This document shows positions 43,271-54,890 of a DNA stretch of 64,000 nucleotides, piece by piece. Numbering within the stretch: position 1 is the first letter of the stretch; each line of letters opens with the position of its first letter. Made by a program: the position numbers and the translations under genes. This DNA comes from Cheiracanthium punctorium (Eukaryota; Arthropoda; Arachnida; Araneae; Cheiracanthiidae), in assembly GCA_038373885.1 (NCBI GenBank), contig JAWZYV010015814.1, positions 1,302,001-1,366,000 on the forward strand. The letters are read 5' to 3'. A model generated the notes under the pieces. It did no database searches. It saw only the letters and a program-made list of their open reading frames with translations, and was not told the DNA's origin.

Positions 43271-45280
43271 CCAACTGGACTTTAGAATGACGAACCCAGG
43301 AATTATCAGAGCATTCTGCGACAATATATAATTCCTGAGAGATGTGAAGGGGGGGGCGGTCCCTCCTTGGCCACAGATGTGGGTGCCCATGGCCAGTTTG
43401 GTTTAGCAGTTTAATTAGCGCCTGTTTCCAGAAATATCATTATTTAGTTCACCCAATTCCCTCCCCCCCAAAAAAAAAGGCATTAAAGTATGAGAGAAAT
43501 TTCCGATATTAATTTTGTGAGTAAATGATTCAATTTTCCAAAACATTACACTCAAATATTAGAAGTTATTATATTCTACATAAACTGCGTGTGTGTGCTT
43601 TTATAAAGAAGAACATGTTATAACGAAACCGATACATAAAAATTTACCTGCACTCCAATATTATACACGAAGGTGTATGGATATACAGCTTTGCATATCT
43701 GCGAAACTGCGCAATAAAGGTTAAAAACTGAGAGTTCAAGAAAGCCTAAAACTAAACCTTGTAGCACGAGTGCCGTTGGTGATTGGCGGAGACAGGATTT
43801 TTTGCCCTCTTAAAATTTTGTTTAAAAAAGGTTTTTTTTTTTTTATCCAAACAAAATGCTATCTCAAACATTGTATATAGGTTTTCATTTTGGAAGGGAG
43901 GCGATCCAATATTTAGTTCTTTGGGAGGGAGAGGGGGGTGTTACATTATCTGGAGGAAAATTGTTTGAAAACCATACGACTTTTGGACGGTTTTTAAACT
44001 AATGAGAAACTAGACGGACTAATGAGACGGTATTAACAAATGAGAAATTCAATTATTTTTAAGCTAGTAGTTGATTATTTAGACTAGTAGTATGTAGTTA
44101 AAAATTCAACATGTTAATGAAAAATTAATTTTACTGGAGTCATCCAAAATTAAACTACGTGCTGAATGAATAATTGGATAAAGCATCATACATTTACATG
44201 TGAGCTGAGTGCTACAACCACACGGGTCGGCTTTACCTCAAAAAGTCAGGATGTCAAGCATCCCCCGGAGCCGAGGGTAGGCCGAATCATACTAATACAG
44301 CTTACAACGTTCTGAAGTTGGTTTATTTTAAATCTTACTGTTACTACAGTTAATATAACTGTTTTAAAATAGCAGTTTTTTAATAATCGTGTGATATTTT
44401 CGGCCTCCCCCCAATACCCCATTGCCTTTCTGCAATGTGATGTTTTAGGGGCTAATTTATATTTTTTTAAAAATCTCGCTTTTCCTAAATAAAGTGTACA
44501 CAAAAAGAAAACTTTACCCTTTACGGACGTCTTTTGGGGGAGACTTGAACCAACCCCCTTGCCCCTTCCTTTGTTCCGGCAGTGCTATTGGTTGAGCATT
44601 TGCGAATGCGACCTCTCATCTGATCTCATTTGTCCCAAAACAACGTCGGTTTGTTTTATTCTCTGGATAAGAAGTTCTCAGTCCGTTTGATATGAGAAAG
44701 ATGACTTTGCTTCCCATGATTAGATAAGCTGCGTTTAGTCAACTAACGACATCAATTAAAGAAATAAAAATATAGTTCCAAGCTGTTGCATGCCACTTGA
44801 TGATGGCGAAGCATGCATATTCGCAAATCATTCTCAAAAAGTACATTCCCGAAGATATTTTCTTAATAAGGCTATTCATCTAATGTAAATTTCAAACATT
44901 GGACATGTACCTAATTTGCATTCTTTATTTGTTACTTTGTATAATACGTATTTTTTAAAAACTCAATCGTTCAAAACTCACGAAACTCAGTCGTTTCTTC
45001 TTTTCACATTCAAATGAATGTCTTATAAAGGAACTCGACTAGAAGTATAATGTTAAAGTGTACATGTTTATGTCACGTATATACTTTTAATGAAACAGCA
45101 TTTAAAGGAGCTGATTTATTATTATGGACTTTGTCTGCAGTATAGTAATCTTTTTTTTTATTTCCGTAGATCAAAGAACATCTTTTTGGATAAGGTTAAA
45201 GTAGCTTAATAAAATATATAACTAAATAGATAAAATTGATGTATTTATTTCAAAATTTTTTAATACAATAATCTCATAAC
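43271..45280. other. Unassigned stretch
   Basis: GTGGGTGCCCATGGCC at 43379-43395 is a lone inverse CATGGGCACCCA end. No gene or complete element recognised in these 2 kb. Confidence 0.35.
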
Positions 45281-45708
45281 CAGGATCGGAAAAATCTATT
45301 GCCCGACATGCCCCGGGGCATGTAAAATTTTCAGGCGAGCATTTTTTATTGCCACAGCCCGATCGGGCACGTACAAAATAGACCGCAAGAGATTCACAAA
45401 TTACTTTTTAAAAAAAGAAACAGTATTATAAATATATTTTTTAAATGCCATCGATTTTTCAAAATTTGGTATACGGTAAAAATAAATTTCCGTTTTTACT
45501 TTGATTTTATCAATGTCCCGGCGGCAATCTCAATACCTCAAATCTAGTGTAAACAGAATACAACAGAACCGCAACAATAGCTATTTTACAGAGCAATAAA
45601 GTGTAGTAATATTTTTCGGGCATATTAATTTTTGGTTCGGGCATGTATCACAGGCATGCTTACATGCCCGACCGGACAAGTACATTTTTGGAGATTTTTC
45701 TGCCCCTG
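45281..45708. mobile_element. hAT-like MITE with TGCCCG-rich ends
   Basis: Ends CAGGATCGGAAAAATCT and GAGATTTTTCTGCCCCTG are imperfect inverted repeats; GACATGCCC and its inverse recur subterminally. Flanking octamers CTCATAAC and ATTATAAG share ATAA only. 428 bp, no transposase. Confidence 0.55.
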
Positions 45709-46090
45709 ATTATAAGAGTATAGTCTGTGTTCTGTAAAATTATAGTTAAGTTAACTAATATTCACTAAACATGAGAAAATAATACACTGAAAATAAGATA
45801 ATGATAGCCACTATTCCATCGTAAGATAACTCTTCAACCTTTAGTGACAAAAACAAGAAATCCATAACCTAGTGCAACATATTGTTGCAAAAAATCTGCT
45901 GAGTACTTTCTTGCACAGGGGGCAGCTTCGCACGTGTCGTGAAGGCTTTGAAACTACGAATGTCTAGAAGGTTTCAGGAGCTAACAGAAAATTTATCAAA
46001 ATAATGATAACCGTCGAAGAATCATTAAAACACTCTTCATAGGTGATATAATCTCTTCAGACCCTACAAAAATCTCACATGTCAAATTAA
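45709..46090. other. No feature recognised
   Basis: AT-rich flank of the copy 1 element; nothing identified. Confidence 0.35.
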
Positions 46091-47607
46091 CCCAGACAGC
46101 ACAGAAAATTTGCATCAAACTTGCAGTAAACTTAATTTATCAAGTCAATAGACTTGCATTAAGCTTGATAGTTCAATAATTGATTTTCGTATAAGTTTAA
46201 TGCAAGTCAACATCAAGTGTTCAAAGTTTACACTTGCCCAACTTTCATTAAGCTTGACATAGCAAACTTACTACACTCTAACAAATTTTCCTAATTTTCC
46301 ATCTGAAAAATTTTCCTAAATACATGGGACGCCGCGCCGGTCGGCGAACTCGCCCCATATATTTTATTTTTCCACACATTTTTTCCTCTACGCTGAAACC
46401 TCAAGTTATTTTGAATCTGCTTCCGTCTAGCTTCCGCGATCGATCCCGGGACCTAAGCAAGCGTCCTAACCACCATGCAAATCTGACTTGAGGTGAAATG
46501 ACTCAAGTTTTAAGTGACTGTTATGGTTGTCACGCCTTTTTTTGCCGAGATGGATCAGAATTGGCCAATGCCGATCTACCGCTTTTATTTTTCCATCGGA
46601 TGAATCAAAATCAAAATATGTTATATTTGTTGTGATTTATAGACTCTATTAATAGGGAAATAAGCATATTATAAACTTAAAAGCAGCACACGTTTTAAAA
46701 CTTGCAATATCGCAACACTTATGTTGGGCAATACTGGCCAAAATCGAGACAAACGACTGATTTTCGCCGACGTCTGACAAGGTTGCCGAAATTGCTGTGC
46801 TGCTGGGACAGATTCGGAGAGAGGGTAGATTTCCATAGGCGTAAAATTTCAAAAAAATAGTTCCTGAGATTTTTTCACTCAGCACGCTATTGTCAAAATT
46901 CCGTTTTTTGTGATTTCAACAGCAATATATGAGAGTCAAACGCTCAGATTGCAACAAAATGAGAAATTAATATATGCTCTGTTCAAGACAGCAAGAATAT
47001 AGTACGTCTAGAATATTCATTTGAAGGGCATGAGTTAAAACTAATGGTTTTCTTTATTTAGTACTGTTATATTGGGATGCGCATGCGTAGTAACTTGCTG
47101 TCTACTTAATTTTACTGCCCTTAGCATTAAATGGCATAGGTAGAATACTGTCGTGTTTTACAGTAGTTTTTACCGTAAAATTAACGGGTATTCTTTAGAG
47201 TGTAAGCCATCTAAAAATATTCAAAATCTATTTCTTCATACACACCAAAACAAATCTGGATTCTAGAATTGTTTTATGAAATCAATTTTGTAGTATATTT
47301 GTATTTTATTTTGAAGAATTTCAATATTTAGAAATATAGAATGTTTTTTATAAAAAATTCTATGGTCAAGCACATTTATGATTGATGATAAATTATTTGT
47401 TATGCCTCTTTCCAAATCAAGCAGTAATCAAGTTGTATTCAATCTTGACAGTTCAAATGACTTTAATTTGGCAGAAAAATATTTGCTGACCCATTTCTTT
47501 GTAATTCCTAAGCTTGCTGCAAGCTTAAAATGAATTGAACTGCCAAACATGTATTAATATGTCAAATTCAAAGAAATGTCAAGATTTAAGCTTATGTGCT
47601 GTCTGGG
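46091..47607. mobile_element. CCCAGACAGCACA-ended element with tRNA-like core, copy 1
   Basis: The ends CCCAGACAGCACA and TGTGCTGTCTGGG are perfect 12- to 13-bp inverted repeats. Subterminal zones carry many AAGCTTGA/TCAAGCTT-like words. A tRNA-like core is at about 46435-46495, followed by GTGACTGTTATGG and TTATTTTTCCATCGGATG, as in copy 2. About 500 bp at 46770-47280 is absent from copy 2. TTAA precedes the left end, but the right flank is AAAG, so no target duplication is proven. No transposase frame. Confidence 0.65.
46435..46495 (-). repeat. tRNA-like core of copy 1
   Basis: The minus strand reads GGTGGTTAGGACGC (box A-like) and then CCCGGGATCGATCGC (box B-like), closer together than in a tRNA because the anticodon region is shortened. 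Comparison with 50711-50785 and 62915-62980 makes the tRNA origin clear. Confidence 0.5.
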
Positions 47608-48673
47608 AAAGAGCAATCTCATAATTATTTACAAAAAAACATATTACATTTAAAAATGACAAGTAGAAAGAACTTTTTCAAATAATTTTTCGAATAAAAG
47701 CTTCATTCCCAATCAGTTTCAGAAGTTATTATCACCCATAAAGGAAGATTGACAAGGAACTTTTAAAGGTAAAGGATGTCCTGCAAGTTCTTTTCAACTA
47801 TTGAATTTCACAACTAAGCAAAAAATATTAACGAAATCGACATCGGAAATTTCACTAACATTCCAATATTATTTTGTGTCACAGCAAACAAAGATAAAAA
47901 TAACGACAAACAAAAATAAAATGTGTGCGTCAGTGTGTAGGATTTGCACATTCACATGCGTTAACATCATTTATACAAAATTAAAGCATCGACGCATATG
48001 TACGTCCATTCAGAACTACAAAAAACTCTTAAAGAATCGTTTTAAGAATGGAAAGAAATATGTCGAAATACGCGTACTTCGGAACCGAGGTAAATTTCAT
48101 GCTAAAATACCATAAAAAACGGTAAATAACAGTCAGTCGAACACCTTAGTTGCCATGAAAAGAACTGCAGAACAAAGACACTCCACAAATGTGAAACTCC
48201 ATACAGTTCCGATCAGACCCATCAAATGCTGTAGAACGTACTATGTAATACCACAATCAATGTTGTCAATTCTGCTGAAGAAAACGTGGCTAGAAATGGA
48301 TAAAAATGTTTTCAAGCAGAGAGAAAAGGAATTACTCATTGACGTTTACAACTAAACGGCTTTGCTGCTGTATGTTTATATGAGTGTATCTGTCCTGTAA
48401 CATTTGGCGTACTGGGGTTATGACATTTTTTAAATTGTGAACTTAAAATAGATAAGTAAAAGATATAATAATAATAATATAGAGATGTAGTACTCACAGG
48501 TTTTTAAAGATAAAATAATATTCATATACCTTAAAAAATTTTAGACTCCTCACGTTTGATATAATTTCACTCAGAAAATCTAACGATAACTACAGGAAGC
48601 TAATTATTTCTTTTGCTAAAAATTTGTTTCCCAAGGCAGACGATATATTGTGTCATCGACACAGCGAGTCGAC
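47608..48673. other. AT-rich, no gene recognised
   Basis: Two neighbouring open frames (47801-48115, 48155-48355) encode basic, lysine-rich peptides without known motifs; I treat them as chance. No repeat boundary found. Confidence 0.35.
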
Positions 48674-48803
48674 TATATAGATAGATTATGTCGCTTTTTT
48701 TGGACACATTTTTTCGGATTATATAGATTGCTTTTATATAGATTATCCGAAACAATGTGCATCAAAAAAGCGATATAAAAATGCAACATAATCTATCTAT
48801 ATA
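48674..48803. repeat. Large imperfect hairpin, about 60-bp arms
   Basis: Arms begin TATATAGATAGATTATGT and end AACATAATCTATCTATATA, with an inner stem CGGATTATATAGAT/ATATAGATTATCCG around a 7-base loop. A TA-flanked palindromic MITE or a hairpin-forming satellite fragment would fit. It merges at 48796 with a TCTATATAAATAAAATTAG sequence resembling a Helitron 5' end. Confidence 0.65.
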
Positions 48804-48900
48804 AATAAAATTAGACTTTTGTCAGTACATTTCTTGAAATTCAAAAAATTTTGCGATTTCTATCCGTTTCAAGCGACTGAGAATCCGGTATGACCCTCAA
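48796..48900 (+). mobile_element. Possible Helitron 5' end fragment, family J
   Basis: A|TCTATATAAATAAAATTAG resembles the 5' end of Helitron families B and G. The following AAAATTTTGCGATTTCTATC recurs at 63096-63115, inside another element. Truncated by the Helentron-like copy A4. Confidence 0.3.
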
Positions 48901-48906
48901 AAAAAA

Positions 48907-49431
48907 TCTGAAGTGACTCCACTCGACTTTCCGAACACTTACGATTAAGATAATTACCAAGCATTTAAATAAATTTTCTGAAGTGACTCCACTCGACTCC
49001 GAAACACTTACGAAATTAAGATAATTACCAAGCATTTAAATATAATTTTAATCGATGGACTTTCCGAACACTTACGATTAAGAATAATTACCAAGCATTT
49101 AAATAAATTTTTAATCGATGAATAATTCAAATATATATGCCAAATTGAAGCTTAATCGAATGTACCGTTTAAACGCTAGCGCACTTTCAAGAATTTCTCC
49201 CCATAGGCCATAATGTAAAAGAAATCTTTGTCGTAGCCCTGTAGAAAAACTATAAGTCCTATACACACCAAAATCAATACCGGTCTTGCGACGGTGGTTT
49301 ATAACATATATACCCAATTTGAGCTCAATCGCATGCCCTGGTTAGGAGATATCATGCTCACTCACATACACACATACATACATACATCTCGTAAAAATAG
49401 CATTAATGAATTCAGAAGACCTCAAAACGTT
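48907..49431 (+). mobile_element. Helentron-like copy A4 with triplicated end
   Basis: Starts TCTGAAGTGACTCCACTCGAC as in A2, but this terminal block of about 70 bp is present three times in tandem (from 48907, 48978 and about 49048, each with CTTACGA..TTAAGA and ACCAAGCATTTAAAT). Only one internal unit and a short CATA tract follow; the hairpin end is missing. Confidence 0.6.
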
Positions 49432-49996
49432 GTTCAGCCTTTCATTCTGAAAAAAAAAAAAAAAAAAAAAAAATCTTTGAAAGATTCTCTGTCATAATTA
49501 AACAATATTTAGCAGAATGTGTTTAACTACTGACCCATCCAGTGTAAAATGTCTGGAATGTATCATATTAGCATCATAAAACCATTTGTTCAATTTAGTA
49601 TTATTGTTAGTTGATAATGACAAGTTAATATCCCTTAATTCAAGCAACGGGCGTGATAAGATCGAGATGCCAGACTAACGGCCGACTGTTTCACTTGGTT
49701 TTGACATTAGTATCACGTTTAGGAGTCTGGACTGTTAAACCATTAAGTAGCGTCCCTTAAAAGAGAAAGCGCTGATGGTGTTGAATCATTAGTATGCAAA
49801 GGACGGATAACTGAGTTTGTTGTTTAATGTGAGATAGTGCTCTTACAAAATGCTTTTATCCGACTTAAATGCTTTTTGCCAATGCATTTAATAGCATAGC
49901 TAGAATGACACTGGAGTCGCCGAGCATGTTTGGCGGATTTTTCAATTAGAAGACATTTTGAGTTCCAAGTTATGTTACGTAACCCCTGTAAGCATA
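49432..49996. other. No feature recognised
   Basis: A poly(A) tract of about 25 is at 49450-49474. A palindrome GTTACGTAAC lies near 49974. Otherwise unassigned. Confidence 0.35.
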
Positions 49997-50710
49997 TACA
50001 GGGTGGCCATAATTAAACTGCAAGTGTTCAAGGGTGCTGGAGAGAAAACTACCGAGAATATTGCAGTGAAATTTGGTATCTACACGTTTCAGAACATGCG
50101 CAAGTCAAAATATGCAATAAAAAAATCGCCATTTTCACCAAGCAATTTTACTGTACTGTATTTCAAAGCTCACCGGTGGCATATACAATTTCCAAAACCG
50201 ATAGACAGAGCATAGTGACATTCTAAGAGGCATATAAACAATATAAAACATCATTTACTGTTTATCAAAATTCCATACAATTGGCTTCAGTAATTAAATT
50301 TTTGCAGTAACATGTAATCAAAAATTAACGTAAATTAAGATCACAAATTAAACAATTCATAAAGACGCTTTGGAAAAAACTTAAACTATTCCTATACAGC
50401 ACAGCAAACTTGCATCAAACTTGATTTATCAAGTCAGTAAACTTGAATTAAGCTTGAAAATTTCAAGCGTGTAAGCTTAATGCAAGCTTGAATCAAGTGT
50501 TCTAGTTTACACTTGCCTAGTTTGCATTAAGCTTGACATTTCAAGCTTGAATCAAGCTTGACATAGCAAGCTTAATTTCAAGCTTAAAAAATTTTCTAAT
50601 TACATGGGGCGCCGGTCGGCTAACTCGCCCCCCATATTTTACGTTGCCACGCATTTTCCCCTCTACGCCGAAATTTCAATTTAATTTAATCTGTTTCCAT
50701 CAAGATTCCG

Positions 50711-50785
50711 CGGGTAGAATAGAACCCGGGACCTTTGGGTTGGGAGGCGAGCGTCCTAGCCGTTGTGCCACTCTCAGTCGGGCCG
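50711..50785 (-). repeat. tRNA-like core of copy 2
   Basis: The minus strand reads TGGCACAACGGCTAGGACGC (box A) and CCCGGGTTCTATTC (box B), about 40 bp apart with CGCCTCCCAACC between, close to a real tRNA. It is the best preserved of the three cores. Confidence 0.6.
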
Positions 50786-51134
50786 ATATGACTAAAGTTT
50801 GAAGTGACTGTTAGGGTGTTATCACGCCGTTTTCTGGCCAGATTGATAAGTGGCCGATGTGTTATTTGTTTCTTTTATTTTTCCATGGGATGCATCAAAA
50901 TTAAAATAATGTTATGTGTGATTTAGAGACTCTACTAATAGGGAAATAAACATAATATAAACTTAACAGCAGCACACATTTTAAAACTTTCAAAATCGAG
51001 ACAAACGGCTGATTTTGAAATCAATTTCGTAGTATAATTGTATTTTATTTTGAATAATTTCCATATTTGGAAATATAGAATCTTTTTTTTTAATTTTATG
51101 GTCAAGTACATTTATGACTGATGATAAATTATTT

Positions 51135-51370
51135 TGTAGCGGCCGGAAACCGCCTCATTGTACCACCCATAAAGTGAAGTATATTAACTAACTAAATTGT
51201 GTTAATTATATTAAAATTTATTTTTAGGGCTCATTAATTAGTTAATGGAATTACTAATGTTAATTAGATGTAAATAAAACTAAACTCCCCTCGTGTTACA
51301 CTTCAGAGGGGCTAACCCATTCATTCCTTCCCCTTAGACTTTTCAATGTCCATTCTCCTTCTCGCCTACA
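51135..51370. mobile_element. Possible short solo LTR, TGTAG...CTACA
   Basis: 236 bp beginning TGTAGCGGCCGG and ending CGCCTACA, absent from the homologous part of copy 1. It contains AATAAA at about 51272. The 5-bp inverted ends fit an LTR, but flanking bases do not form a duplication. Confidence 0.3.
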
Positions 51371-51467
51371 GCGACAGATCATCGCCATCAGCGCAATAAT
51401 CAAGCTAATGGATTGAAATGTCAAGCTTGTATTAATACGTCAAATTCAAGTCAACGTCAAGCTTGAT

Positions 51468-51708
51468 TTAGCCCATTAAGTGCCAAAGCTCCCGTTACGG
51501 GAACATCTATTATATATCTATTTTCTTAAAATATTTTAACGCAATTTACGAAATACACATTTTATATAAACATTTACACTATATAACACACCCTATAGTG
51601 TAAATGTGTATATAAAATGTGTATTTCGTAAATTGCGTTAAAATATTTTAAGAAAAAAATATATAATAGATGTTCCCGTAACAGGAGCTTTGGCGCTTAA
51701 TGGGTTAA
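51468..51708. mobile_element. Fully palindromic piggyBac-type MITE
   Basis: 241 bp from TTAGCCCATTAAG to CTTAATGGGTTAA, with arms of about 115 bp that are near-perfect inverses around a ten-base centre. TTAA/TTAG flanks plus CCC/GGG ends fit piggyBac-type insertion. The homologous place in copy 1 (47586-47589) has a single TTAA, an empty site. Confidence 0.85.
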
Positions 51709-52123
51709 GCTTATGTGCTGTCTGGGATTATTTATTTATTCTCATTGCCACTCATTGGACCTCTTCTTAATCGTTTCATACGCCGGTATTCTTTCAGAGT
51801 AGCTGAATAATTGCCACCATTCTGACAGAATATCTTCACTAACAATGCACGTTCCTTCTTATTCAGAGTCATGATTGACCATTACTCACTGTGCTCTTGT
51901 TTTTACACTGTGCGATGGGCTTAAAATTTGCATATATGACGTCTATAAGCATTGAAACACGGTATAGCGCCATCTATCGGTTGAAATTGGCAAGTTTTTT
52001 AATTGCATATTTGACTTGCGCATGTTCTGAAACGTGTAGATGCCAAGTTTCACTGAAATATTCCCGGTAGTTTTCTCTCCAGCACCCCTTGAACACTTGC
52101 AGTTTAATTATGGCCACCCTGTA

Positions 52124-53260
52124 TTTCTATCTTTCCTTTTTTAACACTTTCCAACAAAGTTATCAGAGTTAGGAAAAAGCTTTTAGAACTTCTGGAGTCA
52201 ATTTTTTTGCTTTACATGATTTTCTCGAGAAACTGAAGATTCTGTGGCTGATGTGGAAGACTTATTTAGATCAATTTAGATGATTTAAACATTAAAATGT
52301 ATGAAACTTACAGAAAGATAATAAACGCATAAATGGACACACAATGGGCCACTGATACGCTGTACCCCGTCTCAGGTGACCCAGTGTGCCCCACCTGAAC
52401 CAATGTATTATTTTTCACCTCAAAATTCCAAATCTTTAAAATATTTATATAAATGCAACATAATAGAAAAGTAGGTAATTGAGATTAAAGCTGCGGAAAA
52501 AAAAGGCCAACTTGCTCTTTATTTGGCCATCATTCGTCGGACTGCTAAGTTATACATACTATTCGTTTGCAAAATATCGTATACTTTAATTTTCTAGTAA
52601 TTTAATTTGCATAAGGGGCCGTCTTCATATTTTATTCTGCATCAACTTCGTGTTTTTCAATGGCAACATACTACTTTATTAAACAAAAGAAAACTTTCTA
52701 ATTACTCTTAATATAAATTTTCATCAATTTGCTACGATAATTTCCGGAGATATTGCGAATTATTTTTTGCGCGTTTTTAAGCGACTTTCTGCAAATTGAA
52801 AAACGCTATTTGTAGGTTCCGAACTTTTCGCCTTTCATTCATTTCGCTCAAGAGAGTTAAAAGAAATAAACATTATTTTCAAGGAAAATAATTTTTCCAT
52901 CTCTCTTAAAGTTTTTTGTACTAAGAATATCAAGGGTAGAAATTAGAATATTTAGTCAGTGGTCCAAATGACCCGGGAGTACATAAGTTCCTTGGTTCGT
53001 ACATATGATTTAAAGGAAAAATGCAAAACGACTGCTCACGATTTTGAAAATCTTTCTAATTTTGAAATTGCTATTGAGTATTTCCCTTGATAGTTCTCTT
53101 AGACAGGTGAAATGTTGGCAGGAGTGAGAGGCTGCTCTCTGCTCTTCTGACTACAAGCATGAATGCTACTCAGCTACGGTCAAACTTGAAGAATGGTTTC
53201 ATGGTTGAAAATTTATTTGTTTGAATTCCGTGTAAAAAACGCAATAACTTTTTTGCCGAC
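52124..53260. other. AT-rich, half a family D hairpin
   Basis: TTTAACACTTTCCAACAAAG at 52139-52158 matches the start of the family D hairpin at 42120; the rest of the element is absent. No gene seen. Confidence 0.4.
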
Positions 53261-54640
53261 CCAATATTATCACTGTGTTTGTTATTTCACTTTCTTCATT
53301 TAATATTATCGTCTGCAAAGTGCAATATTCTTATAAGACTTTTGGCGGAATCTATATATTATTTTGAAACATGTTTTTCTTTCGACAACCGAATTGAGAT
53401 AACGGCTGGGTGTAAAATCTCGGTTGAGGTGTCTGAAGAAAGGTCTCGGCCCGTAGATGTGCCATGAAAAGAGAAAATCAGAAAAGTCGAACGGTTTAGG
53501 CGTGGCGGAACGGCAAAGGTGCAAATTTTCGCCATAGAAATAACATTGTGGTTTATTAACGTAGACGATTTTTGACGCAGACGATTGCCTTCCCTAGTAG
53601 CACAACTAGTTCAAAAAACGTTCAAATTACGTTGGAAACACGTTTTTCAACGTTAAAAAACGTATTTTGGACTAATTGTGCTACTAGGGTTAGCTCCGTA
53701 AGGTTTGATTTATTTGGAAAAATATTTGTTAGAAATTGCATCCGTTTGTAAATGTTGTGTTGCAAATATGGCAACAGTGTGTAGTGATAATAAATGTGTT
53801 GTCCTAAATTCTGATTAGAATAAGAGCGATTTAAAAAAAAAATTAAAACCGACTTCGAATTACTTCACCAGAAAAAAAAAAATCGCATTCTAAATTAAAA
53901 TGCTTTGGCCAAATTTTCACGAAGTATAGCAGATATTGCCAAATTGAGTTTAGTTTTGGAGACTTATTTTTTGACGACAAACTTGGCGATAACTCACCAA
54001 AACTGGTAATATTTCGCCATAGAAATAACATTGTGGTTTATTAAAACTCATTGTTGGCAGCTAAAAACGCCTTCTTTATTTTGACGCTTTATCTCTTATC
54101 TGTTAATCTGGAACGTGCTTTTACTGTATCCACTAATTTAGAGAACGGCTAGGTGTAAGAGAATTTTTAGTGTCTAAAAAAGGCCTTAGCCTGTAGATGT
54201 GTGCTCAAAAGAGAAAAAGCCGAACAGATCAAACATGGCGGAACGGCAAATGTGCAATTTTTCGCCATAGAAATAACATTGTGGTTTATTAAATACATCT
54301 GGAAATCATTAAAGCTTTCTTTATTTTGGCGCTTTATCGCTTATTTCCTTAATTTTTTCTATATATTAATTTGAAACATGTTTTACCGGTATCTACTAAA
54401 TTGAAAGAACAGCTATGTGTAAAAATTTGGTTGAGAGGTCTAAAAAAAAGATCTTGATCCGTAGATGTGTCATCTAAAGAGAAAAAGTTTTAAAGTCGAA
54501 GGGATCAGGTGAAGCGGAACTTCAAATGTGCAATTTTTCGCCATAGAGATAACATTGTAGTTTATTAAATACATTTTGCTGTCATAAAAAGCCTTCTTTA
54601 TTTTAGCGCTTTATCGCTTATTAGCACTAGGGTGCTATTT
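53261..54640. repeat. Degenerate tandem array, units of about 250-280 bp
   Basis: CGCCATAGAAATAACATTG recurs near 53531, 54014 and 54263, with a one-base variant near 54539, and AACATGTTTT, GGTGTAAAA and GTAGATGTG recur between them in fixed order. A more distant unit may be at 55280. A small MITE (53590-53694) interrupts the first interval. Confidence 0.65.
53590..53694. mobile_element. Short palindromic MITE, CCCTAGTAGCACAA ends
   Basis: Ends CCCTAGTAGCACAA and TTGTGCTACTAGGG are perfect inverted repeats about 100 bp apart, with AACGTT words inside. Target duplication unclear. The CCC..AGCACA pattern is reminiscent of the CCCAGACAGCACA family, but the interior is unrelated. Confidence 0.7.
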
Positions 54641-54890
54641 CTTTCACGCCCAGACTTTGTCTACTCGATTCTGTCGATATGATTTGTAGACAGGTTTGTG
54701 GAGATGAACTGTCACGGTGGAAATCTTTTTAAATGTGATTGCCACATAACGCGGAAGGGGGGGGGGGTGGAGAATAAGTCTGACAAGGTTTTCGATTTAT
54801 GATAATTGATCGCCAAGTTTGCGTCCCCCCCCCAAAAAAAAAAAAAACAAACAACAACAACAAAAAAAACTTAAAAACCGAACCATGCCT

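Larger units (their letters stand above)
50391..51726. mobile_element. CCCAGACAGCACA family, copy 2, nested in the mariner MITE
   Basis: Ends CCTATACAGCACA and TGTGCTGTCTGGG. Dense AAGCTTGA/TCAAGCTT words at 50405-50590 and 51410-51470. A tRNA-like core at 50711-50785, then GTGACTGTTAGGGTG and TTTTCCATGGGATG as in copy 1. It contains the palindromic TTAA MITE (51468-51708) and a TGTAG...CTACA block (51135-51370), both absent from copy 1. Confidence 0.7.
49999..52121. mobile_element. mariner-type MITE with about 125-bp inverted ends, hosting nested elements
   Basis: Left arm (49999 to about 50125) and right arm (about 51995-52121) are over 90% identical inverted repeats starting CAGGGTGGCCATAATTAAAC. 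TA is present at 49997-49998 and 52122-52123, as for Tc1/mariner insertions. Without the nested 1336-bp element the MITE is about 787 bp. An 85-codon frame starting at 49958 just reads the arm. Confidence 0.75.

Noticed and set aside
43360..43400. Complete hAT MITE ending GTGGGTGCCCATGG
   Set aside because: No matching inverted end upstream within a plausible distance and no octamer duplication.
44520..44660. tRNA gene near GACTTGAACCAACCCCC
   Set aside because: No cloverleaf could be formed and box A and box B are not both present.
46268..47200. Nested element bounded by ACACTCTAA and TTAGAGTGT
   Set aside because: The inverted words are only nine bases, and the left one lies in text homologous to copy 2, where no boundary exists.
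47801..48355. Two adjacent basic open frames as exons
   Set aside because: No splice signals of note, no recognisable domain and strong A-rich composition; chance is the simpler reading.
49958..50215. 85-codon open frame as a gene
   Set aside because: It coincides with the inverted arm of the mariner-type MITE, and the matching arm at 51995-52121 does not preserve it.
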